NCBI GenBank assembly: GCA_943331445.1
Contig: CALQLO010000014.1
Span: forward strand, 1-52,477
Reading direction: 5' to 3'
Length of the DNA stretch: 52,477 nucleotides
Source of the DNA: Akkermansia muciniphila
GTDB lineage: Bacteria > Verrucomicrobiota > Verrucomicrobiia > Opitutales > UBA953
Each line of letters starts with the position of its first letter. Position 1 is the stretch's first letter. The notes below the pieces were generated by a model that had not been told where the DNA came from, searched no databases, and saw nothing but the letters and a program-made list of their open reading frames with translations. The position numbers and the translations under genes are program-made. Below, piece by piece: positions 17,647-26,217 of this stretch.

Positions 17647-19032
17647 ATGGATCTTGTCCGTGAACTGATCGACTACGTTAAGCACCCCAGCGTCTCCACC
17701 GACCCGGCCTTCAAGGCAGGCATGGATGGAGCCCGCGAGCATATCTGTGGTTTGCTGAAGCAGGCCGGCCTCGAAGTCGAAGTCGTGCCGACGCCCTTGC
17801 ACCCGATCGTCCTCGGCCGTCGGCGCGGCCCGAAGGAATGGCCCCACATCGTGTTATATGGTCATTATGATGTGCAGCCCGCCGACCCGCTGAATCTCTG
17901 GACGACGCCCGCTTTTGAGCCCGTCGTGCGCGACGGTAAAATCTGGGGACGTGGCACCGCGGATAACAAGGGACCGCACCTCGTCGCGGTCGCTGCCCTC
18001 ACGCGTTTGCTCAAGCGCCGGCCTGACCTCCCGTTGCGCATCACCTTCCTGATTGAGGGCGAAGAGGAAATCGGCTCCCCGAGTTTCCCGGAGTTCTTGC
18101 ATAATCATAAGGCCGAGCTCGCCGAGGCGGATTGCGTCCTCCTCTCCGATACCGCATCGCCATCGGCCGATCAGATTGTCATCACGACTGGCTTGCGCGG
18201 CATTATTGGCCTCGAGGTTGGCCTCACCGGCCCGCGTTCGGACCTGCATTCCGGCCTGCATGGCGGTGCCGTTTATAATCCAATCCAGGCCTTGGCGGAA
18301 CTTTGCGCCTCACTGCATGATGCGGATAACGCCGTGGCCATTGATGGATTCTATGATGGCGTGGAACAGCCGACCCGCTGGGAGCGGGAGGAGTTGCGCA
18401 AGTTGCCACTCTCGGAGGACGAATACCGCCGCTTCCTAGCCGTGGACGAATTGCACCCCGCTCCGGGTCTGGATGGACTCGAGGCGGTACGCTTCGCCCC
18501 CACTTTGGAATTCAATGGCATCGGCGGTGGCTACCAAGGCAAAGGCTCCAAGACCGTCATTCCCTCCAAGGTCTTCGCAAAGATTACCTGTCGGCTCGTG
18601 CCGGGGCAGGATCCTGTCGACGTACACACCAAGGTCGCCGCGGCCATTCGCGCGCGTTCACCGAAAGGGGTCCGGGCAGAGATTATCGAGATGCAGGGTA
18701 ATGCGGCTTACTATGTCTGCCCACCTGATCGTCCGAATACGCCCAAGGATCAGAATCCGGTGCTCGCCCGGGCTTTCCGCGAGGCTGACAAAGCCATCGC
18801 CGAAGCCTTTGGCAAAGCCCCGCTTTATCTCCGCGAAGGTGGCAGCGTGCCCATCATCGGCGATATCCGCCGCGAGACGGGTTTAGACTCCGTGATGATT
18901 GGCTTGTTTACCCCCGATTCAAACCTGCATGCCCCTGACGAGAACTTCGAACTCCGCATGGCTGAGCGGGCGGTGAACGCCTACGAGAAGGTCCTGGAAC
19001 GACTGGCGGGTACCGACCGCGGCCCGCGTTGA
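17647..19032 (+). CDS. M20-family metallopeptidase (dipeptidase)
   Basis: A 461-residue two-zinc peptidase. The expected ligands are visible: His73 and Asp75 in YGHYDVQPAD, the bridging Asp106 in GTADNKGP, the catalytic and metal Glu pair in IEGEEEIGS (136-144), Asp168 in LLSDTA, and a C-terminal His in NLHAPDENFE. The inserted dimerisation domain starts near the DLHSGLHGG segment, which supplies the second His typical of the family. It resembles carnosinase-like and general dipeptidases of the M20 group, and cytoplasmic peptide recycling is the likely role. There is no signal peptide. Confidence 0.92.
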   Translation: MDLVRELIDYVKHPSVSTDPAFKAGMDGAREHICGLLKQAGLEVEVVPTPLHPIVLGRRRGPKEWPHIVLYGHYDVQPADPLNLWTTPAFEPVVRDGKIWGRGTADNKGPHLVAVAALTRLLKRRPDLPLRITFLIEGEEEIGSPSFPEFLHNHKAELAEADCVLLSDTASPSADQIVITTGLRGIIGLEVGLTGPRSDLHSGLHGGAVYNPIQALAELCASLHDADNAVAIDGFYDGVEQPTRWEREELRKLPLSEDEYRRFLAVDELHPAPGLDGLEAVRFAPTLEFNGIGGGYQGKGSKTVIPSKVFAKITCRLVPGQDPVDVHTKVAAAIRARSPKGVRAEIIEMQGNAAYYVCPPDRPNTPKDQNPVLARAFREADKAIAEAFGKAPLYLREGGSVPIIGDIRRETGLDSVMIGLFTPDSNLHAPDENFELRMAERAVNAYEKVLERLAGTDRGPR

Positions 19033-19038
19033 GTCGGC

Positions 19039-19857
19039 TTAGTCCTCTGCCCGCATGGCTGAGTGGTCTTTGTCTAAGGCTAAAATGAGTGAGGGAAATT
19101 CGGACCGGGTCTTTTCCGCCATACAGTAGCCTGGATCAAGAATGGTGAGCGGTCCGGGTTGCCTCGCCAGGAGCGCGTTCCAGTGCGACTCATCGTGCCA
19201 GATGGCGATGATGCCGTTGGCGAGATCGGCCTCAATTCGCCGGGCGCATTCGGCGGAGGCCGCGAGATAGGCTGCGGCGGTGCCGCCCTGAAAGCCGCCG
19301 GCGTAATAGTTCACCCCTTGGTCAGGCGGAATGCAGGCACGGCTTTCGGGGCGCGTCTCGTAGGTGTAGTCTCGCCGCTTTTTTTGGTAAAAACGGCAAT
19401 GACGTACGGCGGTAAGGCCAGCGCCCAGAATCTCGTCTCCGACCTCGGCGACGAAGCGCATATCGCAATCTGAATAAAAAATATAGTCATACCCCGAAAG
19501 GTCCGGCACCTGGCTGAAGAACCGATAGCGCAACAGGGTCATCATCGGCCAGGCCTCATGTTCGATGTGCTTCAGTCGGATGGCGCCCCTGGCACGTCCG
19601 TTGCGCCGTGCGACGAGCGCGAGGCAATCCGGTGTCTGGTCGAGATTGGTGAATAGGATCACCTCATAATGATCCCCAGGGAGGAAGTGCCGGTCGGTCG
19701 ATTCCAGGAGTGGCTCCACCAACTTGAAATATTTGTTGGTCGCCACCACCAGGAGGACAACCCGGCGCGGCGCCAGGGTTTTCTTACGACCCATTTTCTG
19801 GAGCCCTCGGGCGATTCTGCGGAGCAGTCGGGAGATGGCAAAGATGAGTCGCCGCAT
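19039..19857 (-). CDS. family 6 glycosyltransferase (histo-blood-group ABO transferase family)
   Basis: 272 residues from the ATG at 19857; a GTG at 19878 is an alternative start. The order of motifs matches GT6 throughout: [16 protein letters not shown] (39-54), FYSDCDMRF (127-135), [13 protein letters not shown] (165-177), [10 protein letters not shown] (183-192) and [15 protein letters not shown] (213-227). DCD at 130-132 sits where mammalian enzymes have the metal-binding DVD. Family members add galactose or N-acetylgalactosamine alpha-1,3 to galactose, often needing an alpha-1,2-fucose on the acceptor. The gene lies alone between housekeeping genes, convergent with the M20 gene and 8 kb from the fucosyltransferases. 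Donor and acceptor are not known. Confidence 0.9.
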   Translation of the reverse strand: MRRLIFAISRLLRRIARGLQKMGRKKTLAPRRVVLLVVATNKYFKLVEPLLESTDRHFLPGDHYEVILFTNLDQTPDCLALVARRNGRARGAIRLKHIEHEAWPMMTLLRYRFFSQVPDLSGYDYIFYSDCDMRFVAEVGDEILGAGLTAVRHCRFYQKKRRDYTYETRPESRACIPPDQGVNYYAGGFQGGTAAAYLAASAECARRIEADLANGIIAIWHDESHWNALLARQPGPLTILDPGYCMAEKTRSEFPSLILALDKDHSAMRAED

Positions 19858-20002
19858 AGCGTGTTGCCGAGAGTGCACACCCTGCGAGAGCCATAGCGAG
19901 AAGGATGCGGGAAATTTTGCCAGATACCGCGGATTTTCAAAGGAAGTCCGCCATTTTCCCCTTTCTTTGCACCATGGAAGGGTTTACCTTCGGAAGTTCA
20001 CC

Positions 20003-20875
20003 ATGGCTGTCTTTCGTAAACGTACGCACACCCCGACTCCTAAGAAGAAGGATATCCCGGCCGGGCTCTGGACCAAGTGTCCGCAGACGGGCGAGATGGT
20101 CTACACGAAGGACCTCGAGGCCAACTGGAACGTTTTCCCGGTCAGCGGCCACCACGAGCGCCTCTCGACCAAGCGCCGCATCGCCCTCCTGATCGACGAA
20201 GGCTCCTGGAAGGAGACCGATAACAAACTCGCCTCCAAGGACCCACTTAAGTTCACCGCGGGTGGCTCTTACCCTGAGCGCTTAGTGCAGCACCAAAAGA
20301 AGTCCGGCCTCCGCGACTCCGTCATCTGTGGCCACGGCCTGATGGATGGCTTGCCGGTTTCTCTGGCGATCATGGACTTTACCTTTATGGGCGCCTCGAT
20401 GGGCTCGGTTGCGGGCGAGAAGGTCACTCGGGCCATTGAGCGGGCAATCAAGATGAAGTGTCCTTGCGTTGTCGTCTGCGCCTCTGGTGGCGCCCGCATG
20501 CAGGAAGGCATCCTCTCCCTCATGCAGATGGCCAAGACCAGTGCCGCCTTGGCGAAACTCCGTTCCGCGGGCCTGCCTTATATCGCGGTCCTGACCAATC
20601 CCACCATGGCCGGCGTCATGGCCAGCTACGCCACCCTGGGTGATGTTATCGTCGCCGAGCCCGGCGCGCTGATCGGCTTTGCCGGTGCCCGCGTCATTAA
20701 GGAGACGACCAATCAAGATCTGCCAGAAGGGTTCCAGACCTCCGAGTTCCTCCTCAAGCGTGGCCTGATTGATATGATTATTCACCGCAAGGAGATGAAA
20801 TCGAAGCTCGCGAGCCTGTTGCGCGCGCTCGCCCACCGTAAGGTCAAGGTGAAGGCCGTGAAGCGCCGCGCCTGA
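20003..20875 (+). CDS. accD: acetyl-CoA carboxylase carboxyltransferase subunit beta
   Basis: 290 residues from ATG 20003; the frame stays open upstream to 19724, but that part overlaps the GT6 gene and is not protein-like. The crotonase-fold body is well kept: [41 protein letters not shown] and [14 protein letters not shown]. It catalyses carboxyl transfer from biotin to acetyl-CoA in fatty-acid synthesis with AccA, which is not in the window. The N-terminal zinc ribbon is odd: of the four usual cysteines only Cys26 remains, with Thr29, Phe45 and Ser48 at the other sites although the flanking GHH is kept. folC starts 2 bases after its stop. Confidence 0.96.
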   Translation: MAVFRKRTHTPTPKKKDIPAGLWTKCPQTGEMVYTKDLEANWNVFPVSGHHERLSTKRRIALLIDEGSWKETDNKLASKDPLKFTAGGSYPERLVQHQKKSGLRDSVICGHGLMDGLPVSLAIMDFTFMGASMGSVAGEKVTRAIERAIKMKCPCVVVCASGGARMQEGILSLMQMAKTSAALAKLRSAGLPYIAVLTNPTMAGVMASYATLGDVIVAEPGALIGFAGARVIKETTNQDLPEGFQTSEFLLKRGLIDMIIHRKEMKSKLASLLRALAHRKVKVKAVKRRA

Positions 20876-20877
20876 GC

Positions 20878-22158
20878 GTGGCCGACGCGGAGATGACTCC
20901 CGAAGAGACGCTCCGCTGGTTGACCGGACTTCGTAACCTTGGCTCACGCCTCGGCGTGGAGCGCATGCGGACGCTGTCCTCTCGAATCGACCATCCCGAG
21001 CGCGCGGCGCCTTGTTTCCATATCGCGGGCACCAACGGCAAGGGCTCGACCTCCGCGATGATCGAGGCGATTCAGCGCGCGCAGGGTCGCCGCACCGGGC
21101 TCTACACTAGCCCACACCTGGTTGCCATCGGTGAACGCATCCAGATTGATCGCCAACCTTTGGCGGATGCGGCCGTCGTAAAACGCGCCGAACAACTCCG
21201 GCCGCATTACGCGGCCATCCGTGCTGAGGATCCGGAGAGTGCTCCCACGTTCTTCGAATTGATTACGGCCGCAGCGCTGCTGGAGTTCGCTGCCCGCAAG
21301 GTCGACGTCGCGATCCTCGAGACCGGCCTCGGTGGACGACTTGATGCCACGAATATTTGCACGCCAGAGGTTTGCGTGATTACTTCCATCGGGCTGGACC
21401 ATCAGGAATACCTTGGTTCGACGCTCACATCCATCGCGGCGGAGAAGGCGGGCATTCTCAAGCCTGGCGTGCCGTGCGTGGTCGCCGATATGCCCGCCGA
21501 AGCGGAAGCCGTGATGATTGCCCGGGCCCGCGAAGTCGGCGCACCCCTTCATTTCGTACGCGATCGTTTCTCCGCGGGGCTACCCGCCACGAACCTCGCG
21601 GGGGATCACCAGCGTCGCAATGCTGGGGCCGCGTTACTCGCTTGCGAATTGGCGAAGCGCCTACCGATGGACGATGCTAAGGCCCGCACCGCCCTCCGTT
21701 CGGTTGAATGGGCCGGCCGCTGGCAGGAAGTCCGCCTCGCCGATGGGCGGCGACTCATCATCGATGGATCGCACAACGAAGAGGGCGCCCGAATCATCGA
21801 GCCTTTGCTCGCCGCCTTACAGTCCCCCACGGTTATTATCGGCGCGCTGGGCTTAGAGCGTGCCCGTCCGCTCGTGGCCGTCGCCGCTCGGCATGCCGCT
21901 CGGCTCGTTATGGTCCGCCCAGATAACGAGCGCGCGAGCTCGGCGGAAGAGCTCAGCACTCTCGTGCCCGCGGATTTCCCGGGGCAGATTGATCGTGCCA
22001 ACATCGCCGCCCTTTTTTCAGCTCCGGCGAAGTGTGCCGCCGTAGGCGAGACTATCGTTGTACTCGGGTCACTGTACCTCGTTGGTGAAGTCCTCGCACG
22101 CCTACACGGACAAGGCTTGCCTGATGCCTGGCAAGATCGCCTGCCACCCGTTCGATGA
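20878..22158 (+). CDS. folC: bifunctional folylpolyglutamate synthase/dihydrofolate synthase
   Basis: 426 residues from a GTG at 20878; an ATG at 20893 is the alternative. The P-loop GTNGKGS is at 51-57, after FHIA. YTSPHL and ETGLGGRLDATN are the folate- and metal-binding motifs of the Mur-ligase-like fold. TSIGLDHQEYLG and AAEKAGI follow, and the C-terminal domain has IIDGSHNEEGA. The enzyme adds glutamate to dihydropteroate and folates. It is tightly coupled to accD (2-base gap) and overlaps the next gene by four bases (ATGA), so all three form one operon. folP, the preceding enzyme in the pathway, is at 31161-32009. Confidence 0.95.
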   Translation: MADAEMTPEETLRWLTGLRNLGSRLGVERMRTLSSRIDHPERAAPCFHIAGTNGKGSTSAMIEAIQRAQGRRTGLYTSPHLVAIGERIQIDRQPLADAAVVKRAEQLRPHYAAIRAEDPESAPTFFELITAAALLEFAARKVDVAILETGLGGRLDATNICTPEVCVITSIGLDHQEYLGSTLTSIAAEKAGILKPGVPCVVADMPAEAEAVMIARAREVGAPLHFVRDRFSAGLPATNLAGDHQRRNAGAALLACELAKRLPMDDAKARTALRSVEWAGRWQEVRLADGRRLIIDGSHNEEGARIIEPLLAALQSPTVIIGALGLERARPLVAVAARHAARLVMVRPDNERASSAEELSTLVPADFPGQIDRANIAALFSAPAKCAAVGETIVVLGSLYLVGEVLARLHGQGLPDAWQDRLPPVR

Positions 22159-22961
22159 CCGATTATACTTTCATCCCGCCCAGTGGCAATGCACCCAAGG
22201 TCGATCCCGCCGAACTACCCCAATGGCTGATTGAAGAGGATGATGACTACATGGCCTTCGATAAGCCGGGTTGGCTGGTGTGCCATCCATCGAAGGATGG
22301 CCCGTGGTCGTCGCTCATCGGGGCCGTGAAGGAATGGAAGCAGATGGAGGTATCACATTTAGTCAGCCGTCTCGATCGCGAGACGAGCGGGATTATCCTC
22401 GTCGCGAAACACTATGACGCCGCTTCGGCCGCGCAGACCGCGATGGAGCGCCGCATGGTCGTGAAGACCTACTTCGCGCTGCTCAAAGGCGAGCTCAAGG
22501 AGCCCGTCATGGTCGACCAGCCGCTGGGGCCGGATGAGACCAGCCAAGTCGTGGTGAAGACCGCGGTGCGCGAAGGCCCGGGCACCTTGCCTGCCGCGAC
22601 CTTCTTCGAGCCCATACTCGTTCGTAACGGTTATACCCTCGCGCGCGTGCAGCCGCACACCGGCCGCAAGCACCAGATCCGCGCCCACGCCTTCTGGCTC
22701 GGGTTGCCCGTCATCGGCGACAAACTTTACGGCGGCGATGACTCTCTCTATATGGAGTTTGTCGCGCACGGCTGGACCCCACGTCTGGCGGCAGCTCTCG
22801 AAATGGGCCGGCAGGCGTTGCATGCGGCCAAGCTCGAGTTCCGTTTCCCACCGCGCATCACGCGCACGTTCACGGCGCCGCTCGCACCGGATATGCGGGA
22901 TTTTGTCGTAAAGAAGATGGGGTTCAGCGCTGAGGAGCTGGCGGAAGCGTTGAAGTCGTAG
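22155..22961 (+). CDS. RluA-family RNA pseudouridine synthase
   Basis: A 268-residue protein. The catalytic aspartate is in HLVSRLDRETSG, the RluA family signature, and LARVQPHTGRKHQIRAHAF with GLPVIGDKLYGG completes the active site. There is no N-terminal S4 domain, so it resembles the shorter RluA/TruC-like members. It isomerises a specific uridine in rRNA or tRNA; the site cannot be told from sequence. The ATG overlaps the folC stop, which indicates translational coupling. The 101 bases to the convergent comF gene show no clear terminator. Confidence 0.9.
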   Translation: MTDYTFIPPSGNAPKVDPAELPQWLIEEDDDYMAFDKPGWLVCHPSKDGPWSSLIGAVKEWKQMEVSHLVSRLDRETSGIILVAKHYDAASAAQTAMERRMVVKTYFALLKGELKEPVMVDQPLGPDETSQVVVKTAVREGPGTLPAATFFEPILVRNGYTLARVQPHTGRKHQIRAHAFWLGLPVIGDKLYGGDDSLYMEFVAHGWTPRLAAALEMGRQALHAAKLEFRFPPRITRTFTAPLAPDMRDFVVKKMGFSAEELAEALKS

Positions 22962-23062
22962 CGGATGCTGAGTGCGGAATAGAAAACACACGGGTTACGG
23001 CCTTCGGTAATCATCCGCCGCCACTTGTATGGGACCCAATAAATTCAGCCCTCTGCTCTAGT

Positions 23063-23791
23063 CTACCCGTGGCACAGTGCGGCGGCGTCGACGAGTTCCG
23101 CTCCAGCTTTTTTTAAGGCGACGGCGCAACTATGGAGCGTCGCCCCAGTCGTTAGGACGTCGTCGATGACCACATAGCGCTGGTTGGGACTGACGAAGGA
23201 TCCGGCTGCTAGTTGAAAGACGCCCGCGACGTTCTGACGACGCTCAGCTCGGCCAAGTCGGGTCTGTGATTCGGTCTCCTCGGTTTTGCGAAGAAGCCCA
23301 AGGGATTCGCATCCCGGAATCCGGGTCGCCAGAAAGTCCCCGAGCCGCTCGGCTTGATTGTAGCCGCGATGCCGGAGTCGATTGGGGTGGAGGGGAACGG
23401 GGACGAGAATCGATCCGGCTAGGTGGCGTCGGAATAGCTCGTCCGATAGCGCTACGGCAGCAAGGTCGTCGAGGAGGAACGGGCTTCGCCCGTATTTAAT
23501 GCGGTGGATGATGGCGCGTGCGGGGCCGCGGGCGCGAAAGGCGCAGACGGCTCGGCCAAAAGCGGGGTGGAGCTCATGGCAATGTGGGCAAGCCCGGTCG
23601 CCTTCGATGATGCCCTCGAATGGGTGGCCACAGGTTATGCAGCGCGGGTCAGTGATCCGGTCGAGCCGGTCGGCCCCGGCAAAAGACAGGTGAAGCCAGC
23701 CTTCGTCGTCCAGAGGTTCCTGCGTGACGGCGCAGTCGCGGGGAAAGACCAGGTCGAACAGACCCCGGTCCAGGTCATCGAGGAGTCCCAC
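23063..23791 (-). CDS. comF: ComF-family phosphoribosyltransferase-like protein
   Basis: 242 residues from a GTG at 23791. The N-terminal zinc-ribbon pairs are CITC and CPHC, followed by AVCAFRARGPARAIIHRIKY, a segment typical of ComF. VPVPLHPNRLRHRGYNQA and the PRPP-loop VVIDDVLTTGAT near residue 212 are the type I phosphoribosyltransferase core. ComF is linked to uptake of transforming DNA in competent bacteria, but homologues are widespread and the molecular role is not settled. Its start overlaps the ogt 3' end by 17 bases, so the two are co-transcribed. Confidence 0.9.
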   Translation of the reverse strand: MGLLDDLDRGLFDLVFPRDCAVTQEPLDDEGWLHLSFAGADRLDRITDPRCITCGHPFEGIIEGDRACPHCHELHPAFGRAVCAFRARGPARAIIHRIKYGRSPFLLDDLAAVALSDELFRRHLAGSILVPVPLHPNRLRHRGYNQAERLGDFLATRIPGCESLGLLRKTEETESQTRLGRAERRQNVAGVFQLAAGSFVSPNQRYVVIDDVLTTGATLHSCAVALKKAGAELVDAAALCHG

Positions 23792-24242
23792 GTCGTTCGG
23801 CGGCTAGCCAGGCCTGCTTGCGGCGGAGACCCCATGCGAAGCCCCCTGGGCCCGTTCGGCTGACGATACGATGGCAGGGGATGAGGATGGCGAGAGGGTT
23901 GGCGCCCAAGGCTGTGCCAACAGCTTGGGCCGACTTGCATCCGATGGCCTTGGCGAGTTCACCGTAGGTACGGGTCTGGCCAACTGGGATGGCGCGGGCG
24001 GCTAACCAGACCCGGTGTTGGAACTCTGTGCCGACGGCGACGGTGCGCCGAATCGCAGGCAAGGCGCCGGGGGCGATCTGGACACCCCACGTCAACAATC
24101 GCCGACGAGCGGCCGCGGGAGTCGCCGGGGTCCGCAGGATGAGGTCGCCGCTTGCCGTGACCACTAAGACGAACCCCGTCTGGCGACCCAGCCGGACATG
24201 GCACCCGCGGAGGGAATCCGATGACACGTTGACGAGGCGCAT
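23775..24242 (-). CDS. ogt: methylated-DNA--protein-cysteine S-methyltransferase
   Basis: A 155-residue suicide repair protein. The alkyl-accepting Cys123 lies in IPCHRIV, the family signature, after TYGELAKAIG and the helix-turn-helix AQAVGTALGANP. It takes methyl groups from O6-methylguanine and O4-methylthymine in DNA. The N-terminal domain is short, closer to Ogt than to Ada. It is the first gene of a two-gene run with comF and is divergent from the patB-like gene, with 55 bases between the starts for both promoters. Confidence 0.93.
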   Translation of the reverse strand: MRLVNVSSDSLRGCHVRLGRQTGFVLVVTASGDLILRTPATPAAARRRLLTWGVQIAPGALPAIRRTVAVGTEFQHRVWLAARAIPVGQTRTYGELAKAIGCKSAQAVGTALGANPLAILIPCHRIVSRTGPGGFAWGLRRKQAWLAAERRGTPR

Positions 24243-24297
24243 CCAGAGAAAATGCGTTTGCCCGTGAGCGAGTTCAATCCAAGGTTCACCTCAGACC

Positions 24298-25458
24298 ATG
24301 GCTTTTGATTTCGACAGCACTCCGGAACGCGCCGGGACCGACAGTACCAAGTGGCACAAGTATGCCGGGCGTGACGTCATCCCCTGTTGGATTGCCGATA
24401 TGGATTTCAAGTCGCCGCCCGCCGTCACCGAGGCAATCAAGGCTCGGGCCGAGCACGGCGTCTTCGGCTACCCTGCGCAACGCGATCAGGTCTTCAACTC
24501 CATCGTCGGCCATCTCCGCCGTCAGCACGGCTGGGAGATCAAGCCCGAGTGGATCACATTCATGTGCTCGTTGGTGCCCGGAATCCACGCGACCATCCGC
24601 TGCGCGAGCAAGCCGGGCGAGTCCGTTGTCACCACGGTCCCCGTTTACCCTCCTTTCATGACGGCGCCGGTCCTCTCGGAGCGTAACCCGCTCAAGCTCG
24701 AGATGGTTTTCGCCGACGGGCGCTGGACATTTGACTGGCCGAAACTCGAGGCCGCCTGTGCGCAGCCGCACGCCAAGGTGCTCCTGCTCTGCAATCCCTA
24801 TAACCCCCTCGCCCGTGTCTTCGACCGGGCAGAGTTGGACCGTTTGGCTGCGCTCGTGCGCAAGCATGACCTCACCGTTTGTTCAGACGAGATTCACTGC
24901 GACCTCGTGCTCGATCCCGCCGCCAAGCACACCATCTTCGCCACGCTCGGTGAGGATATCGCTGCACGCACGGTCACACTCATGGCCGCCAGCAAGACTT
25001 TCAATGTCGCCGGCCTCACCTGCGGCTTCGCCATTATTCCTGACGCCCAATTGCGGACGCGTTTCCGCCGCATCTTGCAGGGACTTTCCCTTGATCAGAA
25101 TGTCTTCGGACTGGCCGCGACGCAGGCTGCGTTCGATCACGGCGAGCCCTGGCGGCAGGAGTGCGTGAATTACCTCCGAGGTAATCTCGACCTCATTGAG
25201 CAGGAGATTAAGACGATGCCAGGCGTCGTGCTTCGCCAGCGTCCGCAGGCTAGCTTCCTCGTTTGGTTCGACGTCACCGCCCTCGGCTTTGAGGACGCGC
25301 ACGCTGAATTTGAGAAAGGTGGCATTGGATTCAGTAATGGCGCTGACTTCGGCGGCCCTGGGCACGTGCGTCTGAACTTCGGTTGCCCCCGTGAGAAACT
25401 CCGCGAGATTCTGCGCCGCATGAAGGCGGTCGTCGCGCGGGCTCCGGGTAAGCCGTAA
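24298..25458 (+). CDS. PatB/MalY-type pyridoxal-phosphate C-S lyase (cystathionine beta-lyase-like)
   Basis: A 386-residue fold-type I PLP enzyme. VIPCWIADMDF near the N-terminus and CNPYNPLARVF match the MalY/PatB group. SDEIHCDLV supplies the Asp that holds the PLP ring nitrogen, and Lys233 in AASKTFNVAGL is the Schiff-base lysine. VRLNFGCPR near the C-terminus has the carboxylate-binding arginine. Family members cleave cystathionine or cysteine conjugates to a thiol, pyruvate and ammonia; some are true aminotransferases, so the exact reaction is open. The start ACCATG lacks a Shine-Dalgarno sequence. Confidence 0.9.
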   Translation: MAFDFDSTPERAGTDSTKWHKYAGRDVIPCWIADMDFKSPPAVTEAIKARAEHGVFGYPAQRDQVFNSIVGHLRRQHGWEIKPEWITFMCSLVPGIHATIRCASKPGESVVTTVPVYPPFMTAPVLSERNPLKLEMVFADGRWTFDWPKLEAACAQPHAKVLLLCNPYNPLARVFDRAELDRLAALVRKHDLTVCSDEIHCDLVLDPAAKHTIFATLGEDIAARTVTLMAASKTFNVAGLTCGFAIIPDAQLRTRFRRILQGLSLDQNVFGLAATQAAFDHGEPWRQECVNYLRGNLDLIEQEIKTMPGVVLRQRPQASFLVWFDVTALGFEDAHAEFEKGGIGFSNGADFGGPGHVRLNFGCPREKLREILRRMKAVVARAPGKP

Positions 25459-25464
25459 GCCCTT

Positions 25465-26217
25465 TTAGCGACGCGCCAAAGCCTGCGTAATCACCACGCT
25501 GGCGAGGGCGGCGTTTTCGGCACGCAAGACGGTCGGACCAAGCACGACGGGTCGGAAGCCTGCGGCCCGGGCCGCGGCATATTCCATGGAGGTAAGATCG
25601 CCTTCAGGCCCGATCAACCAAAGCACTTTGGTGACCTGCGTGAAATCAAGGTGCGCGACCGGTTCAGCGTCGAATTCCAAAGATCCCGTTAGGCGTAGCT
25701 CGCCGGGCAGCGGTTCGGGTAGGCGCTCAATCCATTCCTGGAATTTAATCGGTGGCGAAATCGTCGCGAGCCAAGGGTGGCCGGATTGCTTACAGGCCTC
25801 GACGGCTTGCTGCTGCCAGCGTTGGGTGCGGGTGCGCGCACGGTCGCCTTCGAGTTTTAGTTCGGTGCGCGCGGTCTCGAGCGGAATGACGGAGGCGGCG
25901 CCCGCTTCACAGATACTCCGAATTAAATCATCCATCGTGCCCCCCTTGGGCATCCCCTGGGCGACGGTGATCTCGGGCTTGCTGCGCTCAGAGGCGCGCG
26001 CGCGGATCACTTCGACGACCGCGGCGTCGCCATCGGCTGAGGCGAGTTTACCTTCGACAACTAGGCCTTCACCGTCGAGCAGCACCAAGGCATCACCGCG
26101 GCGCGCGCGGAGACTACGCACCACGTGGGCGCTTTCCTCGGCAGAGAGTTGTACGTGGGCGCCCGGCTTGCAGGCTGGTGCTTGGTCGTGATGGATCCAG
26201 ACGCGCAGTGGGCTCAT
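25465..26217 (-). CDS. rsmE: 16S rRNA (uracil(1498)-N3)-methyltransferase
   Basis: A 250-residue SPOUT-class methyltransferase. The N-terminal PUA-like domain carries HVVRSLRARRGDALVLLDGEG. The middle has AQGMPKGGTMDDLIRSICEAG and AVEACKQSGH. The knot that binds SAM holds LIGPEGDLTSMEY and LGPTVLRAENAALAS. It methylates U1498 of 16S rRNA. The ATG overlaps the thiH stop by four bases (ATGA), so the two are translationally coupled. Confidence 0.94.
   Translation of the reverse strand: MSPLRVWIHHDQAPACKPGAHVQLSAEESAHVVRSLRARRGDALVLLDGEGLVVEGKLASADGDAAVVEVIRARASERSKPEITVAQGMPKGGTMDDLIRSICEAGAASVIPLETARTELKLEGDRARTRTQRWQQQAVEACKQSGHPWLATISPPIKFQEWIERLPEPLPGELRLTGSLEFDAEPVAHLDFTQVTKVLWLIGPEGDLTSMEYAAARAAGFRPVVLGPTVLRAENAALASVVITQALARR

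Noticed and set aside
19724-20002. N-terminal extension of AccD
   Set aside because: It overlaps the GT6 gene in antisense. AccD normally starts close to the ATG at 20003.
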